This document shows positions 52,927 through 62,130 of a DNA stretch of 64,000 nucleotides, piece after piece. The stretch spans positions 16,328-80,327 of the forward strand of contig NZ_JAGGKA010000021.1 in NCBI RefSeq assembly GCF_017873215.1. The letters are read 5' to 3'. Each line of letters starts with the position of its first letter. Within the stretch, counting starts at the first letter, position 1. The notes under the pieces were generated by a model. It was not told the origin of the DNA. It ran no database searches and was given only the letters and a program-made list of their open reading frames with translations. The DNA is from Clostridium tetanomorphum (lineage in GTDB: Bacteria; Bacillota; Clostridia; Clostridiales; Clostridiaceae). Made by a program: the position numbers and the translations under genes.

Positions 52927-54933
52927 TTGGATAAAAAATTTAAACCTATTAAGAAAACAAAGGCTTTAGTTTTTTCAACAGCTATATTATTAGGTGTATC
53001 TACACCTGTTTGTGCTCTAGAGAAAGTTCCAAGCGAAAATGATGCCAAAACCCAAGTGATATCTAATGATAATGCTCATATGCTGAATAATTTAAAAACA
53101 AATTCAAAAATTTTGGATACTTCAACTAGTGCTCCAGCTACTTTTCAAATTTCTAAAAATAACTGGGATGGTTCTCCCAATTATACAATATCAATGGACT
53201 TGTGGTATGGTACTAATGGTGAGCTGTGGAAGCTTTATGAAAATGGTAAATTAGTTAATGAAATTAAGCTTGTAAACAATTCACCAAATCCCCAACATGC
53301 CGAAATTAAGTTCACTGATAAAAGTAATGGAACATACAAATACACTGCTGAGCTCATAAATGCAGCTGGTGTTACAAACTCTCAAAACACTTTAGTTCAT
53401 GAAGTAACTAAAAATGATAAACCTATTGAGGTTCCTTTACCTGAATCAGTTAGCGGAGAACCTGCTACAGGTTATACCGTCTTAAATGAAGATGACACTA
53501 ATTTTGAGTGGGCAGTATTTGCTTCAAATCCTAATAAAGAGTATGTATGGGAAGGTAGTAGTTTTTCTTTATGGGGAATATCTTTTGAAACTGATAATGA
53601 AATAACTTCAGTTTCTAATGCAGCTTCTTTTAAACAAAATGGTAAAAATGTAACTATAAATTTAAAACAAGAGGAAAGATTTTTACCTTATGATACTACT
53701 AGAATATTTGTAGTTAAAGGTAAAAAGAATTCTTCAAAGGCACCTATAAACTTTAAATCAAACTTAATTAGAGGAGAAATTAATTATCCAAATTTTGCTT
53801 CCCTTCCTGCAAGCTTTACTAAAAATAAACCTGATTTAACTGAAAAAGATTTAATAGCTAATAAAGATGATTACTATAATCCTAAAGTTAAAGTTAATAC
53901 TGGAAATAAGCTTATGTATGATAATCCAGCATCAAGTACTCAACTTATAATACCTATGCCCAAAAAAATGCCTATTCCTATAAACGGCGTAGATGGTTTA
54001 AGAATTTGGATACCTTCTAAATATTTAGCCATGGGAATTGGCACAGGAACCGAATACTTCGGATTAAATCCAAACTTTATGGTTGGCTTGTCAATAAAAG
54101 AAAATTTCACTTGTGGACTAGCTCCTTTAAAATCTGGTTATACGGAAAACATTGTTACTGTTGATGAAGAAAAATGGTCATGGCCAATTCAAAAGAAACA
54201 CCCAGATGGGCCTTTCCAACAAGAAAAAGGAAACTTTAACGAAATAAAAAAACAATATCCTGATTATTTTCCAGATTCAGCGGAACATGAAAACTATGTA
54301 ACTTTAAAAACTGGTGAATCTGATGATCCATCTTATGTTCATGCTGCTATGTCTTCTTATATGAGTCTCACTATGACAAGGGAACTCTTATATGCTATTC
54401 CAAACAATGATTTTAAAAGCTGCTTAGAACAGTGTAAAGATCCTTGGGCAGAATTCGTTCTAGTAGATAATGCTTATAATAGAGGAGTCTATGGCTTACT
54501 TCAGAGAAAATTATTTACAGAACATAGAAACAAACTTATTAATTCTTCTGATATAAATAAAGAATTCGATCTTTCTGGCTTTGCTAATCATATTGAAAAT
54601 ATCCAAAATGTAATTAAAGCAATGGATTCAGAAACAGAAAACTTCTATGATGCTGAGATAACTTGGATTGATATGGAAAACTACTTAAAAGAATTGAGAT
54701 TATATTATGGAAGAAATATACCAAATGATGCTGAATGGAATGCTATGAAAGCTGATGTTAAAAATGCTTATAATATACTTTCTAAACATTGGGGTGGAAA
54801 TTACGTATCTTTAAGATATGATTTCTTAACGCTTCTAAGAGTTTGTGAAAAACATCTTCCTGAAAATAAACAACCTGCTCCATCTGGTCCTTCATGGATA
54901 GAACAAATAAATTCAGCTAATAATATTGGTTAA
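52927..54933 (+). CDS. Secreted chitinase-like protein: Ig domain, CBM-like region, putative lysozyme-fold domain
   Basis: A 668-residue secreted protein. TTG 52927 is chosen because AAGGAGG precedes it. A signal peptide follows (about 8-30, ending VCA). Residues 73-162 form a chitinase N-terminal Ig domain (ISKNNWDGSPNYTISMD, LYENGKLV) shared with the chitinase at 55064. Residues 180-290 look like a carbohydrate-binding beta domain. From 335 a helical domain contains YFGLNPNFMVGLSIKENF, the pattern around a catalytic Glu (Glu392) in lysozyme-fold GH23/SLT enzymes, and DPWAEFVLVDNAYNRGVYG. Exact family not recognised. Convergent with two GH18 chitinase genes. Confidence 0.6.
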   Translation: MDKKFKPIKKTKALVFSTAILLGVSTPVCALEKVPSENDAKTQVISNDNAHMLNNLKTNSKILDTSTSAPATFQISKNNWDGSPNYTISMDLWYGTNGELWKLYENGKLVNEIKLVNNSPNPQHAEIKFTDKSNGTYKYTAELINAAGVTNSQNTLVHEVTKNDKPIEVPLPESVSGEPATGYTVLNEDDTNFEWAVFASNPNKEYVWEGSSFSLWGISFETDNEITSVSNAASFKQNGKNVTINLKQEERFLPYDTTRIFVVKGKKNSSKAPINFKSNLIRGEINYPNFASLPASFTKNKPDLTEKDLIANKDDYYNPKVKVNTGNKLMYDNPASSTQLIIPMPKKMPIPINGVDGLRIWIPSKYLAMGIGTGTEYFGLNPNFMVGLSIKENFTCGLAPLKSGYTENIVTVDEEKWSWPIQKKHPDGPFQQEKGNFNEIKKQYPDYFPDSAEHENYVTLKTGESDDPSYVHAAMSSYMSLTMTRELLYAIPNNDFKSCLEQCKDPWAEFVLVDNAYNRGVYGLLQRKLFTEHRNKLINSSDINKEFDLSGFANHIENIQNVIKAMDSETENFYDAEITWIDMENYLKELRLYYGRNIPNDAEWNAMKADVKNAYNILSKHWGGNYVSLRYDFLTLLRVCEKHLPENKQPAPSGPSWIEQINSANNIG

Positions 54934-55011
54934 GGTGATTTGATAATATTATTGTATAAGTTAACTAACTATGCTTACATCTAGTACACCCCTCATATCA
55001 TGTTATTAAAA

Positions 55012-55047
55012 AAAGCTCTTAAGTACAAGAATGAACTTAAGAGCTTT
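55012..55047. terminator. Bidirectional terminator
   Basis: The stem AAAGCTCTTAAGT / ACTTAAGAGCTTT lies between the convergent chitinase-like gene and the chitinase, with A/T runs on both sides. Confidence 0.9.
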
Positions 55048-55063
55048 AAATAATTTATCTATT

Positions 55064-57283
55064 TTATTTATGACTTTCAGTTACACTTACAACTAAGTCA
55101 TCACTTCTAGTTATACCAACTTCATTAATAAGTTCTACATAGTAAATATATTTACCATTTTTTCTTTCGTTTATTTTAAAATTATATGTCTGGGCTTGTG
55201 GAGTATTAGAAACTAAATTTGCTTCACTAATTAAAACACCATTTTCATATAGTCTTATTTTATCTCCATTAACTCCCCACCACATATTCATAGTAATAGT
55301 ATAATTTCCGTTAGTATTCCCCCAGTTATCATGACTTAATACTGGCTTTCCTGGATTTTCTTTAGCTGATGAATCCTTTTCTTTTACAATTACTTTTAAA
55401 ATATTACTCTCTATTTTGCTATCTTTTCCTACTATCTCTGATTTATAAATATACTCTCCTAGTTTTTTCCCTTGGAATTCTTTAGTAAGAACTTTATTAC
55501 TTATTCCATCAATATTTTCACTTAAAATTTCTACTTCATTTTCATATAATTTAAGTATACTGCCCTTGTTTCCTTCTAAAACTTCTACAGATATTTTATA
55601 ATCTCCTGTATTAATTTCCTTATCTACTGAAATAATAGGAGCCTTTAAACTATTAGGATCTAATACCTCTACCATTATGCTATTACCTTTAGAGCTACCA
55701 TACTTATTAATAATCTCCGCAGTATAAGTATATGTGCCTTTTTTCTTTTCTTTGAAATTTTTTATTATATCTTTTGAAGGTAATTTGCTTATATCTTCTT
55801 CTAAAATCACTTGATTATTTTCATATAATTTAACTTTATCTCCTCTACTGTCTGTTGGTATAGCTATACTAATGTCATAGTTTCCATAATTATCATCGCT
55901 TTTTAAAGATACTTCTGGTGACTTAGGTAATTTATCATCTGAAGGTATTCCTCCATCTCCAAAAAATCCTTTATAAATAATATCTGTTAAGCTACTTCCT
56001 TTTAAAGGTGCATCTCCTGCTAATTCCCAAAAAATTATTCCTCCATAATTATTATCTTTTACATACTTAACTTTTTCACCTAAAGAAATCTCATCTTCAT
56101 AAGTGTACATTTCTCCTTTAGACTCACTATACAAATAAGGAACTTTTGAATAAGGATCTCTATATTTTTTAAAAGATAAATCTTTTTCTAAAGTGCCCTT
56201 TATATAATGATAGGGGTTACATCCTGCTGCACGTCCTCCATCCCATATTCCCTTTGCACCTCCAGTTGCTGTGGCAAATAACCCTGGAAGTTCCTTTATA
56301 GGGCCGTCATTTTTTACACCTTTCCATCCACGAGAATAATATGGCGATCCAACTATAAGCTTATCTTTTGGTATACCATAAGATTCAAATAACTTCATAG
56401 CTGTATTCACATTATAATACTCTTTTACTAACTCTTCATGATTATCATAAGGATTTTTGTATAAGGGTGATTGATGTCCTGTTACATTTTCCCAAGCACC
56501 ATTCATATCATATGTCATAATATTTATAAAATCTAAATACTGAGAATATTTTTCAGGTTCAGTTTTCTCTATTTTATCTTTTCCACATCCAACTGCAGCA
56601 GTAAGTTCATAATATTTATTATCCTGTTTGCCCGCATCATCTAGTGCTTTTCTTAAGTCTTTTAAAAGAAGTGTAAAAGTTTGTTTTTCTTCTTCATCTG
56701 CCCAAGGTGTTCCTTGATCATTAGGATTATCTATAGTATCCCCTTCTCTTTTAAAAGCGGGATATTCCCAATCTATATCAGCTCCATCTAGATTCCACTC
56801 ACGGATAAATTCTACAACACTATCAGAAAAAGTTTTTCTGTTCTCTGTAGTCTTTGCTACATTATGAAATCCAGCTGACTGGCTCCATCCACCTATAGAT
56901 ATAAGAACTTTTACATTTGGATATTGCTTTTTATATTTTTTTATCTGTCCAAGATTTCCATTATAAGGTGAATCCCAACCATCACCAAAATTCATCTCAG
57001 TAGCAGCCCATTTATCAAACAAAGCAATTTTATTGTTCTTTATAGTTGCAAATGCATAATTTATATGAGTAACCTTATCCCAAGGAACATCAGATATTTT
57101 ATAATTATTATGTCCTCCATAAACACTCCATTCTGTGAAATAAGCTACAATTCTTTTTCTACATTGATTATTCTCAATTGCTTTAGCACTCCCTCCTTCC
57201 AAAGAAATACAGCCAAATAAAATACATAAAGATAGTATCCACCCTATATATCTTTTAAATTTATTCTTTTTACAATTTATCAT
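55064..57283 (-). CDS. GH18 chitinase with three C-terminal chitinase-Ig repeats
   Basis: A 739-residue secreted chitinase. Signal peptide (about 12-35). GH18 barrel from about 42 to 430 with SIGGW (129-133), the catalytic DxxDxDxE motif at D166, D169, D171, E173 (DGADIDWE), and NIMTYDM. Three Ig-like repeats (about 460-550, 552-640, 650-735) each carry KLYEN/RLYENG and YTAEIIN/YVELIN signatures. The last resembles the N-terminal Ig of the protein at 52927. It hydrolyses chitin to oligomers outside the cell. Confidence 0.95.
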   Translation of the reverse strand: MINCKKNKFKRYIGWILSLCILFGCISLEGGSAKAIENNQCRKRIVAYFTEWSVYGGHNNYKISDVPWDKVTHINYAFATIKNNKIALFDKWAATEMNFGDGWDSPYNGNLGQIKKYKKQYPNVKVLISIGGWSQSAGFHNVAKTTENRKTFSDSVVEFIREWNLDGADIDWEYPAFKREGDTIDNPNDQGTPWADEEEKQTFTLLLKDLRKALDDAGKQDNKYYELTAAVGCGKDKIEKTEPEKYSQYLDFINIMTYDMNGAWENVTGHQSPLYKNPYDNHEELVKEYYNVNTAMKLFESYGIPKDKLIVGSPYYSRGWKGVKNDGPIKELPGLFATATGGAKGIWDGGRAAGCNPYHYIKGTLEKDLSFKKYRDPYSKVPYLYSESKGEMYTYEDEISLGEKVKYVKDNNYGGIIFWELAGDAPLKGSSLTDIIYKGFFGDGGIPSDDKLPKSPEVSLKSDDNYGNYDISIAIPTDSRGDKVKLYENNQVILEEDISKLPSKDIIKNFKEKKKGTYTYTAEIINKYGSSKGNSIMVEVLDPNSLKAPIISVDKEINTGDYKISVEVLEGNKGSILKLYENEVEILSENIDGISNKVLTKEFQGKKLGEYIYKSEIVGKDSKIESNILKVIVKEKDSSAKENPGKPVLSHDNWGNTNGNYTITMNMWWGVNGDKIRLYENGVLISEANLVSNTPQAQTYNFKINERKNGKYIYYVELINEVGITRSDDLVVSVTESHK

Positions 57284-57378
57284 AAAATTTTCCTTCCTTA
57301 TAATTATTAATTATTCTATTTACTGAATTTATAATAATTGAGAAAAACTTTTCCTCCTCTAAATTACTATCTTTATTT

Positions 57379-59223
57379 TTATTGAGTAATTTTTTTATCT
57401 CCTATAGGCTTCATTCCATTGAATGTGATATTTCTAACATCTGAAAAACATAATCCTATCATTCCTTGAAGAGTAACAGTAGCACCAGGATTAAGATTTT
57501 GCCAGTTGCCAGATTTTATTGTAACTGTCGTAAAATCACCATTATCTTTTAAAGTATATGTGCCTCCCCAAGAAGATTTATATAATGCTGATTTTGGTAA
57601 ATCAAAGGATACTTCCCAACCACCTTTAATCTCTTTTCCCGTGTAATTTTTAACTTTTATATCATAAGTATAATTTGGATGATCATAACTACCATCGAAA
57701 TTTACTGATACACTTATAGGTTCTAAGGAATTATTAGAATCATCTGGTGTTTTACTACAAGGCCCCATATTGGACAATCCATTGCTTAATCTTTTAGTTA
57801 AAGTATCTCCAAATGTATATTTGCCCTTATTTATATCACTTGAACCTTTTTCATAGTTAGGATTTAATCCATAATCACCATTCATAACCCAAATCAATGC
57901 CCCTCCAAGATTTTTGCTTTTAACGTAAGCCAATCTTTCATCAATAGATTTTTCATTTTCAAAAGATAGGAAAACTCTTTCTTGATTCTGCCAAACATAT
58001 GGAACCTTTTCCACATTATCCCAATACACTTTTAAATTAGTATCATTTTCCATAAGGTTTAATACATGCCATAATGGGTTGGCACCTGCCGGCTCTAGCT
58101 TTCCATCATTGTCTAAATCATCTCCCCAAATATTATACTTACCAGATGCAGGCATTCTGCTTGATCCATGAAGTCCATTTTTTCCACCTTGTACATTTTC
58201 CCATCCTCTAGTATAGTATGGTATACCCATTAATATTTTTTCAGGTGGCAAAACCCCTCTATAATATCTATAAGCCCAATCCATACAAAGTGTTGGCATA
58301 ATTTGGTTAACAGTTTCTCTATCTGCTGGATCAGGATATATACCTGCTAAGTTTTCAACATACTCGTTCCATCCACCATGGTAATCATAGGACATAACAC
58401 TTAAGAAATCTAAATATTTAGCATAGGTATTATCCTTAACTCCACCAAGAACCCAAGGTGATGCTGTAACTGCAGCGGATAATATATAATTTTTATTATC
58501 CTTTTTGGAAGCTATGTCTATCTTTTCTCTTAGTGTTTTCATGAGTATATTATATCTGTCATTTAATTTAGCTCTTCTAGGCTCAGACAAATCAAAATCT
58601 GCTGGATTTCCTGACTGACTTGTTGAAGATGGATATTCAAAATCAATATCAACACCATCGAAATTATACTTTCTTATAAAATCAATGCAAGAGTCTGCAA
58701 ATGTATTAATTCCTGCATCTGTGTCAAGCATTGTATAGAATCCTCGACTTCCAGCCCATCCCCCTACTGATATAAGTAAATTAACATCTGGATATTGTTT
58801 TTTCATAGTTTGTAATAAGTTAAAATGTCCTTTATATGGCAAATTAGCATCTAATTCTATTTTTTTACCTTTATAGGATAAATCATAATTTTTAAATTCC
58901 TCTTCTAATGCTGAATGTCTGTCACCTAATGCAATTTTATTTGTATCTGAATCCACTATTGCAAATGAATATTGAATATGAGTTAATGAATCCCATTGCA
59001 GATCAGTGACTTTAAAATATCCTTGAGCCTCACTATTATAAGCCCACTCTGGAAAATATCCAATTAACTTTCTTTCTAGATCTTTGTTAATAGTATGTTT
59101 AGTTTCATTTTTAACATTTTTGTCCTTATTAGTTTTTGCCTCTACCTTTGTTGTTAAAAGAGATAGGGAAAATGTAGCAGCAATAAACCCCGCTACTAAT
59201 TTCATTAATTTGCTTTTTTTCAT
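57379..59223 (-). CDS. GH18 chitinase with C-terminal CBM2-like domain
   Basis: A 614-residue secreted chitinase. Signal peptide (about 5-29, ending VEA). GH18 barrel from about 52 with SVGGWAG (152-158), catalytic D189, D192, D194, E196 (DGVDIDFE), and SVMSYDYHGGWNEY, plus a Ca-binding-like DDLDNDGKLEPAG loop. The C-terminal 105 residues look like a CBM2-type module (YTYDIKVKNYTGKEIKGGWEVSFDLP, SGNWQNLNPGATVTLQGMIG). It is 95 bases upstream of the second chitinase gene, so they are coexpressed. Confidence 0.95.
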   Translation of the reverse strand: MKKSKLMKLVAGFIAATFSLSLLTTKVEAKTNKDKNVKNETKHTINKDLERKLIGYFPEWAYNSEAQGYFKVTDLQWDSLTHIQYSFAIVDSDTNKIALGDRHSALEEEFKNYDLSYKGKKIELDANLPYKGHFNLLQTMKKQYPDVNLLISVGGWAGSRGFYTMLDTDAGINTFADSCIDFIRKYNFDGVDIDFEYPSSTSQSGNPADFDLSEPRRAKLNDRYNILMKTLREKIDIASKKDNKNYILSAAVTASPWVLGGVKDNTYAKYLDFLSVMSYDYHGGWNEYVENLAGIYPDPADRETVNQIMPTLCMDWAYRYYRGVLPPEKILMGIPYYTRGWENVQGGKNGLHGSSRMPASGKYNIWGDDLDNDGKLEPAGANPLWHVLNLMENDTNLKVYWDNVEKVPYVWQNQERVFLSFENEKSIDERLAYVKSKNLGGALIWVMNGDYGLNPNYEKGSSDINKGKYTFGDTLTKRLSNGLSNMGPCSKTPDDSNNSLEPISVSVNFDGSYDHPNYTYDIKVKNYTGKEIKGGWEVSFDLPKSALYKSSWGGTYTLKDNGDFTTVTIKSGNWQNLNPGATVTLQGMIGLCFSDVRNITFNGMKPIGDKKITQ

Positions 59224-59466
59224 TCTCTATCCTCCTATTCAATTTTCATATTACAATACTATGATATTTTAACTATTTTATTTCTAGTATAAGTTTTTTC
59301 TTATAATATTTGATCTTTTATGAGGTTCTTCTGCACCTTTTCATCTTACAGTAGCTTGTTTTACACAATCGAACTAATAAAAATTATAAACAACTAACAT
59401 TGTAATAAAATACATAATACTGTAAATAATATTAATTGATATATTAAAAAGCAAGGGTGATTAATT

Positions 59467-60357
59467 ATGAATAAAGGCTTATTAGAATTTAGTATAGTCT
59501 CATATATTTTAACAAGTACCTTAGTTGGATTTATTGGAAGGTGGTGGATGCTCAGAGGAGATATTAGACAATACCCAACCTACCCCAATGGGTATCTAAT
59601 ACATTTAACAACCGGTTTTATAGCCTCAGCTATGGGTGCTGTAGCATTACCTGCATTACTAGATAAAAATTATGTTGCAGTTACTTTTTTAGCTCTAGCA
59701 ATTCAACAATTTAGAGATATTAGAAAAATGGAAAAGGAAAGTTTAAAGTCCATGGAAAGCGAAATGTATGCTCCAAGAGGTGAAGCATATATTGATGGAA
59801 TTGCTAAAACATTTGAGGCTAGAAACTATATTGTAATGGTATCTTCATTAATAACTACAGTAACATCATTTATCTTCAATAGATATATAAATAATAAACT
59901 TATTGTAATTATCATATCAGCTTTAGTAGGATTTGCAGTAATATATTTGCTTAAAAACTATACAAAAGGACACAGTTTAAAAGATATTGTCACTATTGAA
60001 GAAGCTCCATTAAAATTTGAGCAAAGTAATTTATATGTAGGTGATATTTATGTTATGAATATAGGATTATCTGCCACTAGAAAAAGGATATTAGAAAATG
60101 GTATAGGACTCATTTTAAAACCTATTGGAGATACTGAAAAAATAATTTTAAATAATGATGGTCAAAGAAAAGCCATAATTCATGAATGTTCTAGGCTTTT
60201 AGGTTTAGAAAGATATGCAGCTACACGAAAAAATTTTGATACAGGCGAATTAGCATTAATGATTGTTCCAATAGAGAAAGACAAGGAATTTTTAAAAAAC
60301 ATTATTGAAAATGTACCTATACTAGAAACTGTAAAGAAAGAAAAACAAGATAGTTAA
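59467..60357 (+). CDS. YIEGIA-domain membrane protein
   Basis: A 296-residue membrane protein with three to four N-terminal helices (7-25, 45-62, 66-80, 125-170) and a cytoplasmic C-terminal half. The segment APRGEAYIDGIAKTFEARNY (about 100-118) is the family signature, here with IDGIA in place of IEGIA. GFIGRWWMLRGDIRQYPTYPNGYLIHL is also conserved. Sporulating Firmicutes carry this family, of unknown function. It is paired with the small gene 12 bases on. Confidence 0.82.
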   Translation: MNKGLLEFSIVSYILTSTLVGFIGRWWMLRGDIRQYPTYPNGYLIHLTTGFIASAMGAVALPALLDKNYVAVTFLALAIQQFRDIRKMEKESLKSMESEMYAPRGEAYIDGIAKTFEARNYIVMVSSLITTVTSFIFNRYINNKLIVIIISALVGFAVIYLLKNYTKGHSLKDIVTIEEAPLKFEQSNLYVGDIYVMNIGLSATRKRILENGIGLILKPIGDTEKIILNNDGQRKAIIHECSRLLGLERYAATRKNFDTGELALMIVPIEKDKEFLKNIIENVPILETVKKEKQDS

Positions 60358-60369
60358 AAGGAGAGTAAT

Positions 60370-60564
60370 ATGAAAAAAAGTGAAACAAGAAGTATATTAG
60401 CAATAGTTATCATAGATAAAAACTTAATATTAGATGGAGGTGTTCCAACATTTATTGCTGAAAATGAAAAAGAACAAGAAAAAATCGCTTCTGAACTTGG
60501 TAAAGTTCTTGGGGGAAATATATATGGGCTCAGTAATGGTATTATTATAATTACTCAGGAATGA
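60370..60564 (+). CDS. Capping-complex subunit for YIEGIA
   Basis: A 64-residue protein (ETRSILAIVIIDKNLILDGG, PTFIAENEKEQEKIASELGK, GGNIYGLSNGIIIITQ). It is the expected partner of the YIEGIA protein and starts 12 bases after it with a GGAGAG site. It is probably a small alpha/beta fold. The role is unknown; the name follows family convention. Confidence 0.82.
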   Translation: MKKSETRSILAIVIIDKNLILDGGVPTFIAENEKEQEKIASELGKVLGGNIYGLSNGIIIITQE

Positions 60565-60731
60565 TAATTTTAAATATATACCTTTTCATAGCCAAAAATG
60601 TATGATTCGAATGACAATGGATACATAAATTGGTGTTTTTAAAAAATACGATGGCTATTCAACATATGTTCCGTTTATTATTAACATTGCTTATATTTAC
60701 AAATAATACAATAAAATTGCACATAGCAATC
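60565..60731. other. Intergenic region with weak long-range stem
   Basis: ATAGCCA (60588-60594) can pair with TGGCTAT (60651-60657) around an inner ATGTAT/ATACAT stem. This may be a weak terminator or structured RNA. No ORF seen. Confidence 0.3.
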
Positions 60732-60760
60732 TTGACATTAATAAATGTGTCTACTATAAT
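60732..60760 (+). promoter_or_regulatory. Consensus SigA promoter
   Basis: TTGACA (60732-60737), 17 bases, TATAAT (60755-60760): perfect in both boxes. It lies about 120 bases before the two-helix membrane protein gene and implies a substantial 5' leader of about 110 bases. Confidence 0.85.
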
Positions 60761-60879
60761 TAACTAGTCTCTATACTAGCTTATTTATTTGATATCTTTT
60801 AGGTATTATCTTATTTTTTATATAATCTGTTATTTAATAAAAAAATTTAAACAAAGAAAATAAAAGGAATGTATTTAAA

Positions 60880-61431
60880 ATGGCTATAAATTCAGACGAC
60901 TTAAATAATTTAAAAATTGCATTAAAAAAAATAATTTGTTATTTTGAAATACCCTCTTATTATGGAGAAATAGAAAAAGAGATCTACACATATTATAATC
61001 AAGTACTAGTTAACTGTAATACTTATAACTTTACTAATATTGATACTTGTTGTAATTTTAGAAAAAAATATTTAAAAATTAATCCTGATGGTAATAGTTC
61101 AATAATTCAAACTATGAAAGAAGCAGATTTTCTTATTAAGAAAATAAAAAAAGATACAAATATGAAAAAAAACACTCTTCAAAAAAACATAATAAATACA
61201 ATTACGGATGTTATGGGAACATTATTTTTTGGAATTACAGGCTTCTTAGTGAGTTGGGCTATATTTGCAACAGTTTTAGGAAATATCGTAAGAAGAACTT
61301 TATTTCTATCTGCTCTGTATTACAGAACAAATATTATAATTTTTAATGGAGCTACATTGGTTATTTGGACAATCGTATATTTTAAAATATATAAAAGATT
61401 TAAACATAGAAGAAAAAATCAAAGTAATTAA
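60880..61431 (+). CDS. Unrecognised protein with C-terminal transmembrane segments
   Basis: I do not recognise this 183-residue protein. Residues 1-90 are helical and soluble, with several Cys and Tyr. A basic KKNTLQKN stretch precedes two hydrophobic helices (about 109-130, FFGITGFLVSWAIFATVLG; 147-168, IIFNGATLVIWTIVYF). It ends with KRFKHRRKNQSN, so the tail is cytoplasmic. The start lacks a strong AGGAGG. The consensus promoter upstream suggests high expression. Confidence 0.6.
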   Translation: MAINSDDLNNLKIALKKIICYFEIPSYYGEIEKEIYTYYNQVLVNCNTYNFTNIDTCCNFRKKYLKINPDGNSSIIQTMKEADFLIKKIKKDTNMKKNTLQKNIINTITDVMGTLFFGITGFLVSWAIFATVLGNIVRRTLFLSALYYRTNIIIFNGATLVIWTIVYFKIYKRFKHRRKNQSN

Positions 61432-61494
61432 AACTATAGAGAGAATAGTTAATTTTATATAATTATCTATTCTCTTTAATTATTATATGTGTGC

Positions 61495-61908
61495 TTATTT
61501 CGCTAAATCATATTTCCATCTTGATATTCCCTCATTCATGTGATAAATTTTACTATAATTATTATCTATTAGTGCTTTTATTGCAATACTACTCCTTCTT
61601 CCAGTCTTACAATAAACTAAGACTTCTTTATCTTTATATTTTTTAATAAAATCTATATTTTCATTTATTTGATCATAAGGAATTAAAATTGCACTTTTTA
61701 TATGACCAGAATCATATTCTTCTTTCGTTCTTACATCAAATATAACTAAGTCCTTATTTTCGTCTACAATTTTTTTTGCTTGTTCAATACTAACTTTTGT
61801 TTCTACATTAGAATTATCTAACCTTGTTTTAATCCCTTGATTTTTTGAACATGCTGTTAACGTAAAAACTAATAAAAAGCAACTTAGAAATTTTATAAAA
61901 TTTTCCAT
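61495..61908 (-). CDS. Rhodanese-domain lipoprotein
   Basis: A 137-residue secreted lipoprotein: signal peptide with lipobox LTAC (about Cys20), then a single rhodanese domain (VIFDVRTKEEYDSGHIKSAILIPYDQI) with active-site Cys in VYCKTGRRS. It is a sulfurtransferase acting on sulfane sulfur (thiosulfate or polysulfide) outside the membrane. It lies alone, behind a promoter and palindrome described separately. Start ATG 61906-61908. Confidence 0.9.
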   Translation of the reverse strand: MENFIKFLSCFLLVFTLTACSKNQGIKTRLDNSNVETKVSIEQAKKIVDENKDLVIFDVRTKEEYDSGHIKSAILIPYDQINENIDFIKKYKDKEVLVYCKTGRRSSIAIKALIDNNYSKIYHMNEGISRWKYDLAK

Positions 61909-61933
61909 AGTATATACTACTCCTTTTACACTA

Positions 61934-61964
61934 AAATATACCAGTACCCCGCTATGGTATATTT
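61934..61964. promoter_or_regulatory. Palindromic operator before the rhodanese gene
   Basis: AAATATACCA ... TGGTATATTT with an 11-base centre (GTACCCCGCTA) lies just downstream of the -10 box. The arms and C-rich centre recall sulfur- or metal-responsive CsoR/CstR-type operators, but the regulator is not in this window. Confidence 0.55.
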
Positions 61965-61966
61965 TT

Positions 61967-61995
61967 ATATTATATTAATACATCATACTTGTCAA
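61967..61995 (-). promoter_or_regulatory. Promoter of the rhodanese lipoprotein gene
   Basis: On the minus strand, TTGACA (61990-61995), 17 bases, TAATAT (61967-61972). The palindrome lies at the start site. Confidence 0.7.
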
Positions 61996-62064
61996 GTAGT
62001 ATCCCTTGGTAAGATAAACATTGGCTACCTTGTCTTAAAAGAAACATCTTGCTAAATATAAAAA

Positions 62065-62100
62065 AGCCCTTCAATATAATTAACTACATTGAAAAGCTCT
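62065..62100 (-). terminator. Terminator after cyclopropane fatty acid synthase
   Basis: The stem AGAGCTTTTCAAT / ATTGAAGGGCTTT is followed by a U-run on the minus strand, 31 bases past the stop. Confidence 0.75.
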
Positions 62101-62130
62101 AATTTTCTGAACTCACATTGAAAGACACAT

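Noticed and set aside
60588..60657. Structured RNA or riboswitch after the YIEGIA pair
   Set aside because: Only short complementary ends are visible, no known motif, and AT-rich pairing is expected by chance.
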